DNA of 64,000 bases, taken from contig WTBY01000024.1 of NCBI GenBank assembly GCA_013138865.1, positions 1-64,000 of the forward strand. Direction: 5' to 3'. Source of the DNA: Helicobacteraceae bacterium. Its GTDB lineage: Bacteria; Campylobacterota; Campylobacteria; Campylobacterales; Sulfurimonadaceae. A program made the position numbers and the translations under genes. The notes beneath the pieces are model-generated. The model was not told where the DNA came from, did not search any database, and was given only the letters and a program-made list of their open reading frames with translations. This document shows, piece by piece, positions 17,430 through 26,661 of the stretch (positions within the stretch are counted from its first letter, which is position 1; each line of letters begins with the position of its first letter).

Positions 17430-19427
17430 CTAGTGTGCTACCATAGCAATATAATAACAACGCATACAACGCTCTGACTCTGCGATTGCTTGCTCTTGTG
17501 TAAACCCAAAGTTTACCTCTTTGTTATTTGTTTTTCTCTCTTCAACGCCTAAAACTTCACTTTTTTGACGCTCAACACCTTTCATCCAACCAGTAACAGT
17601 CTCTTTCTTATCATAAACACGCATTTTGCGTAAGTGATCTTCCATGATTTCATCATCAGTTAGCGAAAGTTTTCCATCTTGTACATAACGCGATATAACA
17701 GAAGCACCACGTTTTGCTTGACCAACTGCGTTAACAATTGTCATAGGACCATATTCACAATCTCCTGATGCAAAAATACCATCACGAGAAGTTACATAGT
17801 GTTTACCATCAGTTTTGATAGTTCCCCATGAAGTCATATCCAACTCCCACTCTTCTGGTAAGTGTGAAAGTTCAGCTGATTGAGAAACTGCTGGAATTAA
17901 GAAGTCAACATCTATTTCAAATGAAGCACCCTCAATTTTAACCAATTGCGCACGTCCACCATCTGGGTCTGGAACTAATTCAAACTTATCAATGATAAGT
18001 GATTTAAGAACATCCTTCTCATCTTTCATCTCATTTACAGCAGAGTGAAAAATAAATTCAACACCCTCTTCTACTGCTTCGTGATACTCTTCATAAGTAG
18101 TATTTCTAATGATTGTTTTTTCATCACGACGATAGATCATAATAACTTTTTTTGCATTTGCTCTAATTGAACAACGAACAACATCCATAGAAGTAAATCC
18201 ACCACCAACGCAAACTATAGTTTTACCTGTAAGATCAACTGATTCGCCTATTCCATACTTGTCAAAAAGGTTAACTTGGTCAAGCATCTCAATAGCTCCC
18301 CAGTAACCCTCTATTTCAGGACGCTCATTGGCACAACGTACTTTTTTAGAAAGTCTTGTTCCAGATGCGATCATAGTTGCATCATAATCAGTTTCAAATT
18401 GGCGCATCATGTCTGCACTAACTTTTGTGTTCATTATGAAATTAACACCCAAGTCTCTTACTGATTCTATATCTTGGTTATATTTATCAATAGGCATACG
18501 ATATTCAGGTACACCAACTGCTACTTCACCACCAAGAACTGGTAACTCTTCATAAACATCACACTCAATACCATCTAGTGCTAAGTAATAAGCAGTAGTA
18601 AGTCCAGCAGGACCCCCGCCAATAATAGCTACTTTTTTACCAGTTGGTTTTTTCTGCTTATGTGGATGAAAGAAACCTAAGCCATGGTCAGTCTCATAAT
18701 CAGCACCTACACGTTTTAGCTCCATAATAGATATAGGAGAGTCTAAGTTAGTTCTTCTACACTCATCTTCACATGGATGTGGACAAACACGACCACAAAC
18801 GTGAGCAAGTGGCATAGTCTGACGAGTTGCAGCAAGAGACTCATCAAGCTTAAGATCTCTTACGCCTTCTATATATGCTGGAATATCAACATGAGCAGGA
18901 CAAGCATCTGTACAAGGTGCTGTTATCTTCGCTGTATATGTTGTATCTTCTGAAGTGTAGTGTTTTGATTGTTGTTGTTTGTTAATACACTCTAAAAAAT
19001 CTGCTTCAAAATGTTCTATTAAGTCTATTATAGGAGTAGGAACAGTTTTTCCTATCTCACATTTAGAAGTTAGAGACATACTTTTTGCGATCTCTTTAAT
19101 ATGATCCAAATCAGACATAGCACCTTCACCACGTGCAATTTTATCTAGCATGTCGTAAAGTATTCTACCACCCCATCTACCAGGAGCACAACGCCCACAA
19201 GCTTCTGAGTAAATTTGGTACTGCGCTGCATATTCTGAAGCAAGACGTATAACATCTACATCTGCATCAAATAGTGCAACACCATCCCAACCTATAAATG
19301 CTTTAGAGTCACTCTGTGCATTATAAGTCTCTGGTAGTTTATATGCTGATTCTTCCCACTGATCGCTTGCTTTATCGATATTGTTTATCGATTCACCGCG
19401 CCATGTTGAGAAATAAACCTTTGCCAT
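17430..19427 (-). CDS. NuoF-position flavoprotein: N3-like domain fused to GltD-like FAD/NAD(P) oxidoreductase
   Basis: This 665-residue protein stands where nuoF should be. Residues 70-145 resemble the C-terminal N3-cluster domain of NuoF: C77GRC80 and C123EIG are kept, but the usual third cysteine is Gly83. Next come cysteine motifs of the glutamate-synthase small-subunit ferredoxin domain (CTDACP, CGRVCPHPCEDEC), an FAD Rossmann motif (GGGPAGL), a second nucleotide-binding motif (GGGFTSMD), and a C-terminal RCMRCYY. It probably feeds electrons into complex I from a donor other than NADH; in Campylobacter, flavodoxin serves the equivalent subunits. The exact donor here is unknown. Confidence 0.85.
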   Translation of the reverse strand: MAKVYFSTWRGESINNIDKASDQWEESAYKLPETYNAQSDSKAFIGWDGVALFDADVDVIRLASEYAAQYQIYSEACGRCAPGRWGGRILYDMLDKIARGEGAMSDLDHIKEIAKSMSLTSKCEIGKTVPTPIIDLIEHFEADFLECINKQQQSKHYTSEDTTYTAKITAPCTDACPAHVDIPAYIEGVRDLKLDESLAATRQTMPLAHVCGRVCPHPCEDECRRTNLDSPISIMELKRVGADYETDHGLGFFHPHKQKKPTGKKVAIIGGGPAGLTTAYYLALDGIECDVYEELPVLGGEVAVGVPEYRMPIDKYNQDIESVRDLGVNFIMNTKVSADMMRQFETDYDATMIASGTRLSKKVRCANERPEIEGYWGAIEMLDQVNLFDKYGIGESVDLTGKTIVCVGGGFTSMDVVRCSIRANAKKVIMIYRRDEKTIIRNTTYEEYHEAVEEGVEFIFHSAVNEMKDEKDVLKSLIIDKFELVPDPDGGRAQLVKIEGASFEIDVDFLIPAVSQSAELSHLPEEWELDMTSWGTIKTDGKHYVTSRDGIFASGDCEYGPMTIVNAVGQAKRGASVISRYVQDGKLSLTDDEIMEDHLRKMRVYDKKETVTGWMKGVERQKSEVLGVEERKTNNKEVNFGFTQEQAIAESERCMRCYYIAMVAH

Positions 19428-19436
19428 CTCTAACCT

Positions 19437-19661
19437 CTATTTTTTAACAACGATAGTCCAGTCAACTTCGTTGAATTTCACTGAGTTCATTAACTCACAA
19501 CCACTCTCTTTTACAAGATCAGCACTTTTTTGTATAGCTGTAAAATCACCTACTTCAAATAAAAAAATAGAGATTTCCCCAGCCTTAACTTCATCATTTA
19601 AAATTTCAATCATGCGATCGTAAAATTCATCTTTTAAATGTCTTAAATCATATCTAGTCAT
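19437..19661 (-). CDS. Small NuoE-position subunit of Campylobacterota complex I (74 aa)
   Basis: A 74-residue soluble protein between nuoD and the NuoF-like flavoprotein. It has none of the four cysteines that bind the [2Fe-2S] cluster of true NuoE. It matches in size and position the short Cj1575c-type protein that replaces NuoE in this phylum. Likely an adaptor or docking subunit for the unusual electron-input module. Confidence 0.75.
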   Translation of the reverse strand: MTRYDLRHLKDEFYDRMIEILNDEVKAGEISIFLFEVGDFTAIQKSADLVKESGCELMNSVKFNEVDWTIVVKK

Positions 19662-19669
19662 GCTATCCC

Positions 19670-20896
19670 CTATCTATCTATTTCGCCGAATACGATATTT
19701 GTTGTACCAATAATAGAAACAACATCTGGAATATAGTGACCAGGTAATAGGTCAGTTAAAATTCCTGTATGCCAAAAAGATGGCGCACGCATTTTCAGTT
19801 TGTAAGGGTAAGGTCCACCTTGAGAGTTAATGTAAAAACCTAGTTCACCTTTTGGTGATTCCGTTGGAACATAAACTTCACCAACTGGTGGTCTCATACC
19901 TTGAGTTACAAGAACAAAGTGTTGTTGTAGTGAGTAGTTTTGAGTCATCATCTCTATTTTAGATGGTGAAATAAACTTAGGTGCATGAGCCATTAACTCA
20001 GGTGATGTACCTGCATACATATCTATTACTTGGTAAAGAATACGAGCACTCTGTCTCATCTCTTCCATGTAAAGTTTATATCTAGCGTAGTTGTCACCTT
20101 TATCAGAAAAAGGAACATCAAAATCAACTTCATCATAAAGCTCATATGGTTCCTCTTTACGAATATCCCAGTTAACACCACTAGCTCTAAGCATTGGCCC
20201 TGAACAACCCCAGTCAAGTGCCATCTCTTTAGAGATAGTACCAACATTTTCCATTCTCATTTTCCAGATACGATTTTGATCAAGAAGATCTTCGTAATCT
20301 TTAATATTTTCAGGAAGTTTGTCTAGAAATTTTCTTAGATCAGTTAAAAAGTTATCTGGAAGATCAAGTGGAACACCACCTATTCTAACAGCTGAGTGAG
20401 TAAGTCTAGCACCACAATAGTCTTCAACTAAGTCCATTAAGTACTCACGTTCTCTAAAAGCGTAAAGGAAAACTGTCATAGCACCAATATCAAGTGCTGT
20501 TGTAGCTAACCAGAAAAGGTGAGACATAAGACGATTAGTCTCAAGTAGTAACATTCTAATTACTTTAGCACGACGAGGCACTTCTACATTTATAAGTTTC
20601 TCAACAGCAAGTGCAAAACCATAGTTGTTTGAGCTAGCTGCAATGTAGTCCATACGATCTGTAGTTGGTAAAAACTCATTATAGATCATATTTTCAGCCA
20701 TCTTCTCCATACCACGGTGAAGATAACCAATATCTGGATGAGATTTTACAATCTGCTCTTGTTGTAAATGTAGCATAAGGCGTAACTGACCATGTGCTGA
20801 TGGATGTTGAGGACCAAAGTTAAGAACTAACTCATTATCATCACGATCAAAAGTTATATTTTCAAAAAATGGTCTAAGTCTATTTGGTTGTTGCAT
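19670..20896 (-). CDS. nuoD: NADH-quinone oxidoreductase subunit D
   Basis: 408-residue 49-kDa-type subunit, homologous to NiFe hydrogenase large subunits, that lines the quinone site. [17 protein letters not shown] at the N-terminus includes the His and loop next to quinone. [10 protein letters not shown], and the C-terminal [12 protein letters not shown] ending, are typical. NuoC and NuoD are separate proteins here. It follows nuoC by 8 nt. Confidence 0.97.
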   Translation of the reverse strand: MQQPNRLRPFFENITFDRDDNELVLNFGPQHPSAHGQLRLMLHLQQEQIVKSHPDIGYLHRGMEKMAENMIYNEFLPTTDRMDYIAASSNNYGFALAVEKLINVEVPRRAKVIRMLLLETNRLMSHLFWLATTALDIGAMTVFLYAFREREYLMDLVEDYCGARLTHSAVRIGGVPLDLPDNFLTDLRKFLDKLPENIKDYEDLLDQNRIWKMRMENVGTISKEMALDWGCSGPMLRASGVNWDIRKEEPYELYDEVDFDVPFSDKGDNYARYKLYMEEMRQSARILYQVIDMYAGTSPELMAHAPKFISPSKIEMMTQNYSLQQHFVLVTQGMRPPVGEVYVPTESPKGELGFYINSQGGPYPYKLKMRAPSFWHTGILTDLLPGHYIPDVVSIIGTTNIVFGEIDR

Positions 20897-20904
20897 AAAT
20901 ATCC

Positions 20905-21711
20905 TTATCTATCTCTGTCAGTAATAGTTACTGACTCAGAGCTATCTAATTTTTTAATCATAAAGACGCCTTCGTCTTCTTGGTACTTAATAGGTGTTTC
21001 AGCTTGATTCTCATCAAATTTAGCTCCAAAATCAACTTCATGTCCTAAACGTGCAAAACGTTCAGTATCATAACGATCAACTCTAGCTGCATCACGAATT
21101 TCTGGTCCGATCACACTTCTAGCTTCTTTACCATAAATTTTATCTACTTCATACCACTGTGCAAACTCATCACCATGTAGAGGGTAAGTTTTTAAAAGTG
21201 GATGACCTTCCCAATCATCTGGCATTAAAATACGTTTCATAAATGGATGACCTTTAACGATCACACCGTACATGTCATACATTTCACGCTCAGCCCAATC
21301 AGCTGATCTGTAAACATCACTTACACTCTGTATAGCTTCATCTTGTTTAATGAAAAACTTAATACGAAGACGTTTACGTTTATTCATAGAAAGCATTTGA
21401 TAAAAAACTTCAAAACCACCACGAGCAGCTATAAAGTCTATCGCTGAACACTCTGAAAGTTGGTTATACTCTAACTCATCTTTTAAAAGTGTCATAACTG
21501 CGTGAATATTTTTAGGGTTAATATAAACAACCATCTGCTCTACTTGAATATAAGCTTCGCTTACTTTGAACTTAGCTTTTATAGCTTTAAGATCAGCTGC
21601 AAAAACATCATCTGTTTCTACATCAAATTTAGGAACTTGAGGCGCTACATAATAACGATCTGTATAGTACGATTTTTTCTGTACATCATCTTTAGGTGTA
21701 TAGGCTCTCAT
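20905..21711 (-). CDS. nuoC: NADH-quinone oxidoreductase subunit C
   Basis: 268-residue 30-kDa-type subunit. The family signature is present as [15 protein letters not shown] followed by [19 protein letters not shown]. It has an extra N-terminal segment of about 50 residues and a C-terminal extension, typical of Campylobacterota NuoC. It overlaps nuoB by one base. Confidence 0.96.
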   Translation of the reverse strand: MRAYTPKDDVQKKSYYTDRYYVAPQVPKFDVETDDVFAADLKAIKAKFKVSEAYIQVEQMVVYINPKNIHAVMTLLKDELEYNQLSECSAIDFIAARGGFEVFYQMLSMNKRKRLRIKFFIKQDEAIQSVSDVYRSADWAEREMYDMYGVIVKGHPFMKRILMPDDWEGHPLLKTYPLHGDEFAQWYEVDKIYGKEARSVIGPEIRDAARVDRYDTERFARLGHEVDFGAKFDENQAETPIKYQEDEGVFMIKKLDSSESVTITDRDR

Positions 21712-22220
21712 TACATTAACCTTTTTGGTTTAAGAGAACGGTTAGCTTTCTCTTTACGAATACGTTGTTGTAACATCATTACACCATACTGAAGTGTTTC
21801 AGGACGAGGAGCACAACCAGGTAAATAAAGATCAACAGGAATAACACGATCAACACCTTGAACAGTTGCATAAGTGTTAAACATACCACCAGTATTTGCA
21901 CACGATCCCATACTGATAACCCATCTAGGTTCAGCCATTTGATCGTAAAGACGCTTAATAAACTCAGCATGTTTCTTAGTAAGAGTTCCAGCTACGATCA
22001 TAAGTTCAGACTGACGAGGAGAAGCGCGAAAAATCGTACCAAATCTGTCAAAGTCATAACGAGAAGCACCTGATGCCATCATCTCAATTCCACAACAAGC
22101 AAGACCATAAGTCAGTGCCCATAGTGAGTTAGAACGTCCCCAGTTTACTACATTATCAATAGTAGTAAGAGCTACTGGTAATCCACCATCTTTAGTGAAA
22201 TCTATTTTATGTTGTGCCAT
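21711..22220 (-). CDS. nuoB: NADH-quinone oxidoreductase subunit B
   Basis: 169-residue subunit carrying the terminal cluster N2. The tandem cysteines are in [10 protein letters not shown], with the third and fourth ligands in [10 protein letters not shown] and [10 protein letters not shown]. It overlaps the end of nuoA by 19 bases and nuoC by one base. Confidence 0.97.
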   Translation of the reverse strand: MAQHKIDFTKDGGLPVALTTIDNVVNWGRSNSLWALTYGLACCGIEMMASGASRYDFDRFGTIFRASPRQSELMIVAGTLTKKHAEFIKRLYDQMAEPRWVISMGSCANTGGMFNTYATVQGVDRVIPVDLYLPGCAPRPETLQYGVMMLQQRIRKEKANRSLKPKRLM

Positions 22221-22591
22221 TCAAGCGCTCCTTTTTTCCATGCGTAAACGAAACCGATCGCAAGAAGTAAAATAAACATTAACATCTCTACAAAACCAAA
22301 CCAACCAAGTAGTTTAAAGTTTATAGCCCATGGAAACATAAATACAATTTCTACATCAAATAGTAAAAAAAGCAATGCAAACAGATAAAACTGCGTAGAG
22401 ATACGGTTAGGTTGTTTAGTAACCTCTGGTCCACACTCATAGATAGAGAGTTTAATTTTCTCAGTATCTTTAGCTGCTAGCGCGCGAGACGCTAAACGTG
22501 CAAGTATTGTTGTTGCATAAAATGCACCAAACGTGATCACAAATAGTAAAAAGACCCCAAAATAAGGGTTTGCTACATCATAATGTTCCAT
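22202..22591 (-). CDS. nuoA: NADH-quinone oxidoreductase subunit A
   Basis: About 129 residues with three membrane helices; the conserved loop YECGPE between helices 1 and 2 is visible. An ATG exists at 22612, but an AAAAGG ribosome-binding site lies just inside that extension and points to the ATG at 22591 ([12 protein letters not shown]), which also matches the usual NuoA N-terminus. It is the first gene of the nuo-pflA operon. Confidence 0.95.
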   Translation of the reverse strand: MEHYDVANPYFGVFLLFVITFGAFYATTILARLASRALAAKDTEKIKLSIYECGPEVTKQPNRISTQFYLFALLFLLFDVEIVFMFPWAINFKLLGWFGFVEMLMFILLLAIGFVYAWKKGALEWHNIK

Positions 22592-22645
22592 TATCAACCT
22601 TTTTAAAAGCATACCTATAGCTTTTATATAAGAATAGTTACTAGC

Positions 22646-22651
22646 ACTATA
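22646..22651 (-). promoter_or_regulatory. Candidate -10 box for the nuo operon
   Basis: On the minus strand TATAGT lies about 55 nt before the nuoA ATG, with T-rich sequence upstream and no recognisable -35, as usual for vegetative promoters in this phylum. It is the best -10 match in the gap before nuoA. Confidence 0.3.
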
Positions 22652-22772
22652 ACAAAAATTGGATTAAATTAAATTATAATCATACGGGGTATACGGAGGG
22701 GGTGTAACTTTATGAAACAGAAGAGTTAATGAGGCTTCTAGAGTGTAACTTTTAGGAACATGTAAAAGAAAT

Positions 22773-23183
22773 TTATTCTCTGCTCCAATGGAGTTTTTTA
22801 CCAAAACCTAATGTATTATCAGTAAATTTAAAACTATCTACTCTAATTTTCCATAGAGTTGGACTTAAAGCGATCGCATAGGGGAACGCTTTATAGTATG
22901 CTTTTTGTTCTTCGTTTTGGCATGAAGCTAGTACTACACCTTTAAACTGAACACCTTGAATTTTACCTACTATGTTAGTCTCTAATACAACTGTTCCTGA
23001 AACATTAAAGTTACGTAAAATATTTTTTATATGTTCAGTTTTGTAATCACTTGCAACTATAAAACTTTGTAACTCTTCTATGTAGACAAAAAATAGGTTA
23101 CAACAGGCACTTGTTTTGTCTTCACACTGTGTACTAAGAGTTAGTACATGGTGCTTTTTTAAGAAGTTACAGATCTGCTTCAT
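22773..23183 (-). CDS. YhbP/UPF0306-like flavin-binding-fold protein
   Basis: A protein of about 136 residues similar to E. coli YhbP, a member of the pyridoxamine-phosphate-oxidase-like split-barrel superfamily. The match covers the whole length, including KIQGVQFKGVV and the C-terminal FTDNTLGFGKKLHW. Biochemical role is not established for the family. The ATG at 23183 is preferred because it aligns with the E. coli start; an upstream in-frame ATG at 23207 would add 8 residues. Its start overlaps the end of the 95-aa gene, so it is probably the last gene of the ovoA-like operon. Confidence 0.75.
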   Translation of the reverse strand: MKQICNFLKKHHVLTLSTQCEDKTSACCNLFFVYIEELQSFIVASDYKTEHIKNILRNFNVSGTVVLETNIVGKIQGVQFKGVVLASCQNEEQKAYYKAFPYAIALSPTLWKIRVDSFKFTDNTLGFGKKLHWSRE

Positions 23184-23454
23184 ATGAGCTAAAGAGGTGT
23201 TTTTCATTTATGTCTATCATGTATTTTTCTAAATTATCGCTACTATGCAAGTCACGTTTGTTCAACATTAGGACGCCTGTTTCATCACTCTCTATCATGT
23301 CATAATAGTCATCTATTGTATTAGGTTTATAAAATACCTCTAAAAAGTGTAGTAAAAACTGAAAGTTATCTAAGCCAGTTGGTGCTTTTTTACTGTGTTT
23401 ATACTCTTTAAAAAGATCCCAACTTATCTTTTCTAATAACGCTATTTCTCTCAT
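23167..23454 (-). CDS. Conserved-looking small protein of unknown function (95 aa)
   Basis: I do not recognise this family. The product is a mixed, mostly helical soluble protein with an aromatic-rich centre (FQFLLHFLEVFYKPN). It begins inside the last 47 nt of the aminotransferase gene and ends inside the start of the YhbP-like gene. This nested arrangement implies translational coupling. Amino-acid composition looks like a real protein rather than a shadow frame. Confidence 0.55.
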   Translation of the reverse strand: MREIALLEKISWDLFKEYKHSKKAPTGLDNFQFLLHFLEVFYKPNTIDDYYDMIESDETGVLMLNKRDLHSSDNLEKYMIDINEKHLFSSYEADL

Positions 23455-24607
23455 TTAGTGCCTTTACGAGCTGTTCTATTACTTGATCTAAAAGTTTAGA
23501 ACTTACTGCGAAATTTAAACGCATGTAACCACTACCTTCTCTTCCAAAAGAGATACCAGCAGAGAGTCCTAATTTAGCCTCTTTTACAAAGAATGAACGC
23601 AACTCTTTATCTTTTAAATTCATCTTCTTGCAATTTAATAGAGCAAGATACGTACCTTCTGGAGAATTAAATGAAATTTGATCTTTAAAAGGCTCTAAGG
23701 CTTTTTGTAATTTTTCAATTTTTTTACCTAAATGAGTCATTAACTCCTCTAAATAAGGTTGTCCATTACTGTAAGCCTCTTCAAAAGCAATGTGTGCAAA
23801 AGTATTCCCTTGTGCAAAATGGATCGATTCATAAACTCTCTCAAAATCTTCTCTCATTTTCTCATTTGCGATCGCAATAGTTGAGATCGCCATTCCTGCT
23901 AAGTTAAATGTTTTGCCAACACCATAGGTTGTGATAGTTATATTTTCTACCTCTTTTGAGAGTGATGCAAAAGGTATATGTTTATTAGGTTTATAAATAA
24001 GATCAGAGTGAATTTCATCTGCTAAAACTTTTATGTTGTTTTCTAAACATATTTGAGCTAACTCCTCTAACTCCTCTCTTTTCCAAACACGTCCAACAGG
24101 ATTGTGAGGTGAGCATAGAAGTAAAAGTTTAGTCTTGCTTGTTATTTTAGATCGTAAATCATCAAAGTCAAAAGTAAAATTGCCATCAACGATCTTTAGA
24201 GGGTTCTTTAAAACTTTGCGATCGTTATTAGTAACACTGTGAAAAAAAGGCGGATAGACAGGTGTTTGAACTATAACTTCATCGCCAACGTTGCTAAAAG
24301 CTTTTATAGCTAAGTTTATAGAAGCAACAACAGAGTGGGAGTAGTACAACCACTCTTTTTTCATAGCAAAACCATGACGTGATCGTACCCACTCGATCTG
24401 AGCTTCATAAGCGGAGTTAGGGATCTCTTCATAACCTAAAATTTTATGTTCACATCTTTTTTTTATAGCTTCAAAAATAAACTCAGGAGTTCGAAGATCC
24501 ATATCTGCAACCCAAAGTGGGATCACATCAGATGTTCCAAAAAGTTCTTCTCTTAAAGTATATTTTTCTGCATTTGTTTGACTACGGTCTATGAAATTAT
24601 CTATCAT
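23408..24607 (-). CDS. MalY/PatB-type PLP-dependent C-S lyase/aminotransferase (candidate OvoB function)
   Basis: 399-residue fold-type I PLP enzyme. SPHNPVGRVW, ADEIHSDL and the PLP-lysine region TYGVGKTFNLAGM define the MalY/PatB cystathionine beta-lyase-like family. Directly upstream and abutting is an OvoA-like 5-histidylcysteine sulfoxide synthase, whose product needs a PLP-dependent C-S lyase to release 5-thiohistidine. Assigning it as that lyase (OvoB) is inference from context; beta-cystathionase or general cysteine-S-conjugate lyase activity is the alternative. Confidence 0.85.
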   Translation of the reverse strand: MIDNFIDRSQTNAEKYTLREELFGTSDVIPLWVADMDLRTPEFIFEAIKKRCEHKILGYEEIPNSAYEAQIEWVRSRHGFAMKKEWLYYSHSVVASINLAIKAFSNVGDEVIVQTPVYPPFFHSVTNNDRKVLKNPLKIVDGNFTFDFDDLRSKITSKTKLLLLCSPHNPVGRVWKREELEELAQICLENNIKVLADEIHSDLIYKPNKHIPFASLSKEVENITITTYGVGKTFNLAGMAISTIAIANEKMREDFERVYESIHFAQGNTFAHIAFEEAYSNGQPYLEELMTHLGKKIEKLQKALEPFKDQISFNSPEGTYLALLNCKKMNLKDKELRSFFVKEAKLGLSAGISFGREGSGYMRLNFAVSSKLLDQVIEQLVKALNERNSVIRKDKLGSF

Positions 24608-25957
24608 CTATTTTTCAACTTCAACATATCTAAAACCTGCATGTTGCACGAAGTGTCGTCTAAAAGCATAACGAGAGTATCGTAGCATCTCATTTCCAGT
24701 GCTAATAAAAGAACCCCCAAAAATAATAGCATGCTTATCATCAAAAGTTGGTGTTGAGAAATCATCATAAATTTTATGAGTTTTAAAACCCTCAAAGGAG
24801 TAAAAAGAGGTTGAACTATGTTGCCATACATTTCCTATAACGTCTGCAATATCATCAAACATAAACTCATCTACACTAGAGCTTGAGTAGTAGTGCGCTA
24901 TATTTATATTTGCTTTTGTATCATCTGGAAGATCACTTAAACCTGCGCGATCATATAATCGCATATATTGAGCTTCACTTGGAAGAGCAAAGTTTTTACG
25001 ATCTTTTTTACTCTTATAAACTAAAAATGCTTGTGCTTCTAGGTTACTAAGCTCTACTGGAAACGAGAGAGGTAACTCAACTTCTTGATCTAATACTCTA
25101 AGTTTAAACTCTCCACTGCTCTGCTTAATCCAAAAAGGTGGATGAGTTGCTTTTGTTATAGATAAAAACTTCTTTCCTTCTTCACACCAATACTCCTCTT
25201 TTTTATAACCATCTTCTTTTACAAACTCCATATATTCAGCATTACTTACTAAATATTTTGAGACTTTAAAACTATCAACATTAACTTCAACTTCTGCGTA
25301 CTCATTATCCCAACCATAAAAGTCAAGATCATCTGACTTACCTAAAACTGTAGTCGCACTACTAACAGTAACTAAAGAGTTTTGCACAACTTTGTTCACT
25401 TTTATACATACATTAAACTCTTCGATCTTATTTACAAATTCAAGAGGTAGCTCTCTATGCAAAACACTCGAAGTCTCTATATGAATTCGCTCATGCTCAA
25501 TTGCCATCAAAATAGCCCACATAGGTTGTTCCCATGTAATCGGCAAGCTCATAGGCATGGTTTCTATAAGTTCAAGAACGATCTCTTTCACTTTAGCTCT
25601 GTATTCTTTTACTTCATTAACACTTATGTGAGAGTAGCGACTGCGGTTAAGATCATCCCAGTTCATCTCATCTACACCAACTCCAAATGACTCCTCAAAA
25701 GAATAATTTACTCTCTCTTTAATAGCGCCTACTAAAATAAGTTTATTAATAAAAAAGACCGCACTATGTGCAAAATAAAATAGTGCACTATGACGAGTGG
25801 GTTCTATAACTCTATAAAAAACTGAGTCATCTTTAAGCATATCAAAAAGTCTTTCATAAAGTGAGCATGAGTTATTAAAGTATTCCTTTATTTCAAGTCG
25901 CTTTTCTTCTAAAGTGTTTGCATTTAGTCTAAGTGGTTGAGAGTGAAAGTTATTCAT
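24608..25957 (-). CDS. ovoA: 5-histidylcysteine sulfoxide synthase (OvoA N-terminal type, no methyltransferase domain)
   Basis: A non-haem iron enzyme that joins cysteine to histidine with oxygen. The N-terminal DinB-like domain supplies the three-His iron site: His64 in the HSALFYFAH segment, then H155-x3-H159-x-E161 in MAIEHERIHIE. The C-terminal half is an FGE/sulfatase-modifying-factor domain (FGGSFISTGNEMLRYSRYAFRR...HAGFRYVE). Classical OvoA is about 700 residues with a C-terminal SAM methyltransferase; this one ends at 449, so it would make the sulfoxide but not methylate it. AAGG lies 6-7 nt before the ATG. EgtB is the main alternative, but similarity and the adjacent lyase favour OvoA. 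Confidence 0.85.
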   Translation of the reverse strand: MNNFHSQPLRLNANTLEEKRLEIKEYFNNSCSLYERLFDMLKDDSVFYRVIEPTRHSALFYFAHSAVFFINKLILVGAIKERVNYSFEESFGVGVDEMNWDDLNRSRYSHISVNEVKEYRAKVKEIVLELIETMPMSLPITWEQPMWAILMAIEHERIHIETSSVLHRELPLEFVNKIEEFNVCIKVNKVVQNSLVTVSSATTVLGKSDDLDFYGWDNEYAEVEVNVDSFKVSKYLVSNAEYMEFVKEDGYKKEEYWCEEGKKFLSITKATHPPFWIKQSSGEFKLRVLDQEVELPLSFPVELSNLEAQAFLVYKSKKDRKNFALPSEAQYMRLYDRAGLSDLPDDTKANINIAHYYSSSSVDEFMFDDIADVIGNVWQHSSTSFYSFEGFKTHKIYDDFSTPTFDDKHAIIFGGSFISTGNEMLRYSRYAFRRHFVQHAGFRYVEVEK

Positions 25958-25986
25958 ATTTAACCTTTTTTTGCTACTATGGTTTT

Positions 25987-26661
25987 ATGAAAAATATAAT
26001 ATCGTTTTTTAGCTCAAAAGAAGATGGCAACTTAGCTTTTCATGTTAATGATGATAAAAATAGTGTTATATGTAACCATAAAATGTTAGCTTTAAAACTA
26101 GGTTATGATCATGCTAAACTTGTTCATATGAAACAAGTTCACTCAAACAGAGTTGTTGTAGTAGATAATAGTTTTAACTTTAACACACCGCCTATTTGTG
26201 ATGCACTTATAACTAATAAAAAAAATTTACCACTTATGGTCATGGTTGCTGATTGTACTCCTATTTTACTATACGATCGTAAAAAGTCAGCGATAGCGGT
26301 TGTTCATGCAGGACGAGAAGGTGCTTTTAAAAATATTTTAAAAGAAACTATTTTTAAAATGAAAAATGAGTTTAACACAGACTCTAATGATCTAGAAGTA
26401 GTGTTAGGTCCTTCTATTAAAAAGTGCTGTTATGAGATAGGCTCTAAAATGGCAAAAGAGAATTCAGAGTTTGAGTATGCGATCGATGAGATGTACTATT
26501 TACATATTGATAAAATACTCTTAAAACAGCTAAATGAGTTGGGTGTTGAAAATATTAAAATCTCAAACAGCTGCAGCTGTTGTGAGAGTAAAACTCTCTA
26601 CTCGTACAGAGCAGAGGGAGTTAAAGCTGGACGTATGGCAGGGGTTATAATGTTGAAGTAA
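25987..26661 (+). CDS. pgeF: Peptidoglycan editing factor PgeF / YfiH family (laccase domain)
   Basis: About 224 residues. Members of this family remove wrongly incorporated residues from muropeptide precursors and were earlier called polyphenol oxidases. The conserved metal-site pattern is visible: KQVHSN, VADCTPILLYD, VVHAGREG and the C-terminal SCSCCESKTLYSYRAEG. The frame opens earlier, but the ATG at 25987 gives the normal N-terminus and leaves a 29-nt divergent gap to ovoA. It converges on dxs with a 17-nt overlap of the ends. Confidence 0.9.
   Translation: MKNIISFFSSKEDGNLAFHVNDDKNSVICNHKMLALKLGYDHAKLVHMKQVHSNRVVVVDNSFNFNTPPICDALITNKKNLPLMVMVADCTPILLYDRKKSAIAVVHAGREGAFKNILKETIFKMKNEFNTDSNDLEVVLGPSIKKCCYEIGSKMAKENSEFEYAIDEMYYLHIDKILLKQLNELGVENIKISNSCSCCESKTLYSYRAEGVKAGRMAGVIMLK

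Noticed and set aside
22690-22725. GAGTTAATGA as a second copy of the IS terminal repeat
   Set aside because: The second block (ACGGGGGTCT at the fixed spacing) is absent, so it is not the same end as at 804.
25457-25690. Plus-strand frame opposite ovoA
   Set aside because: Antisense to conserved ovoA sequence including the iron-binding motif; no ribosome-binding site or domain.
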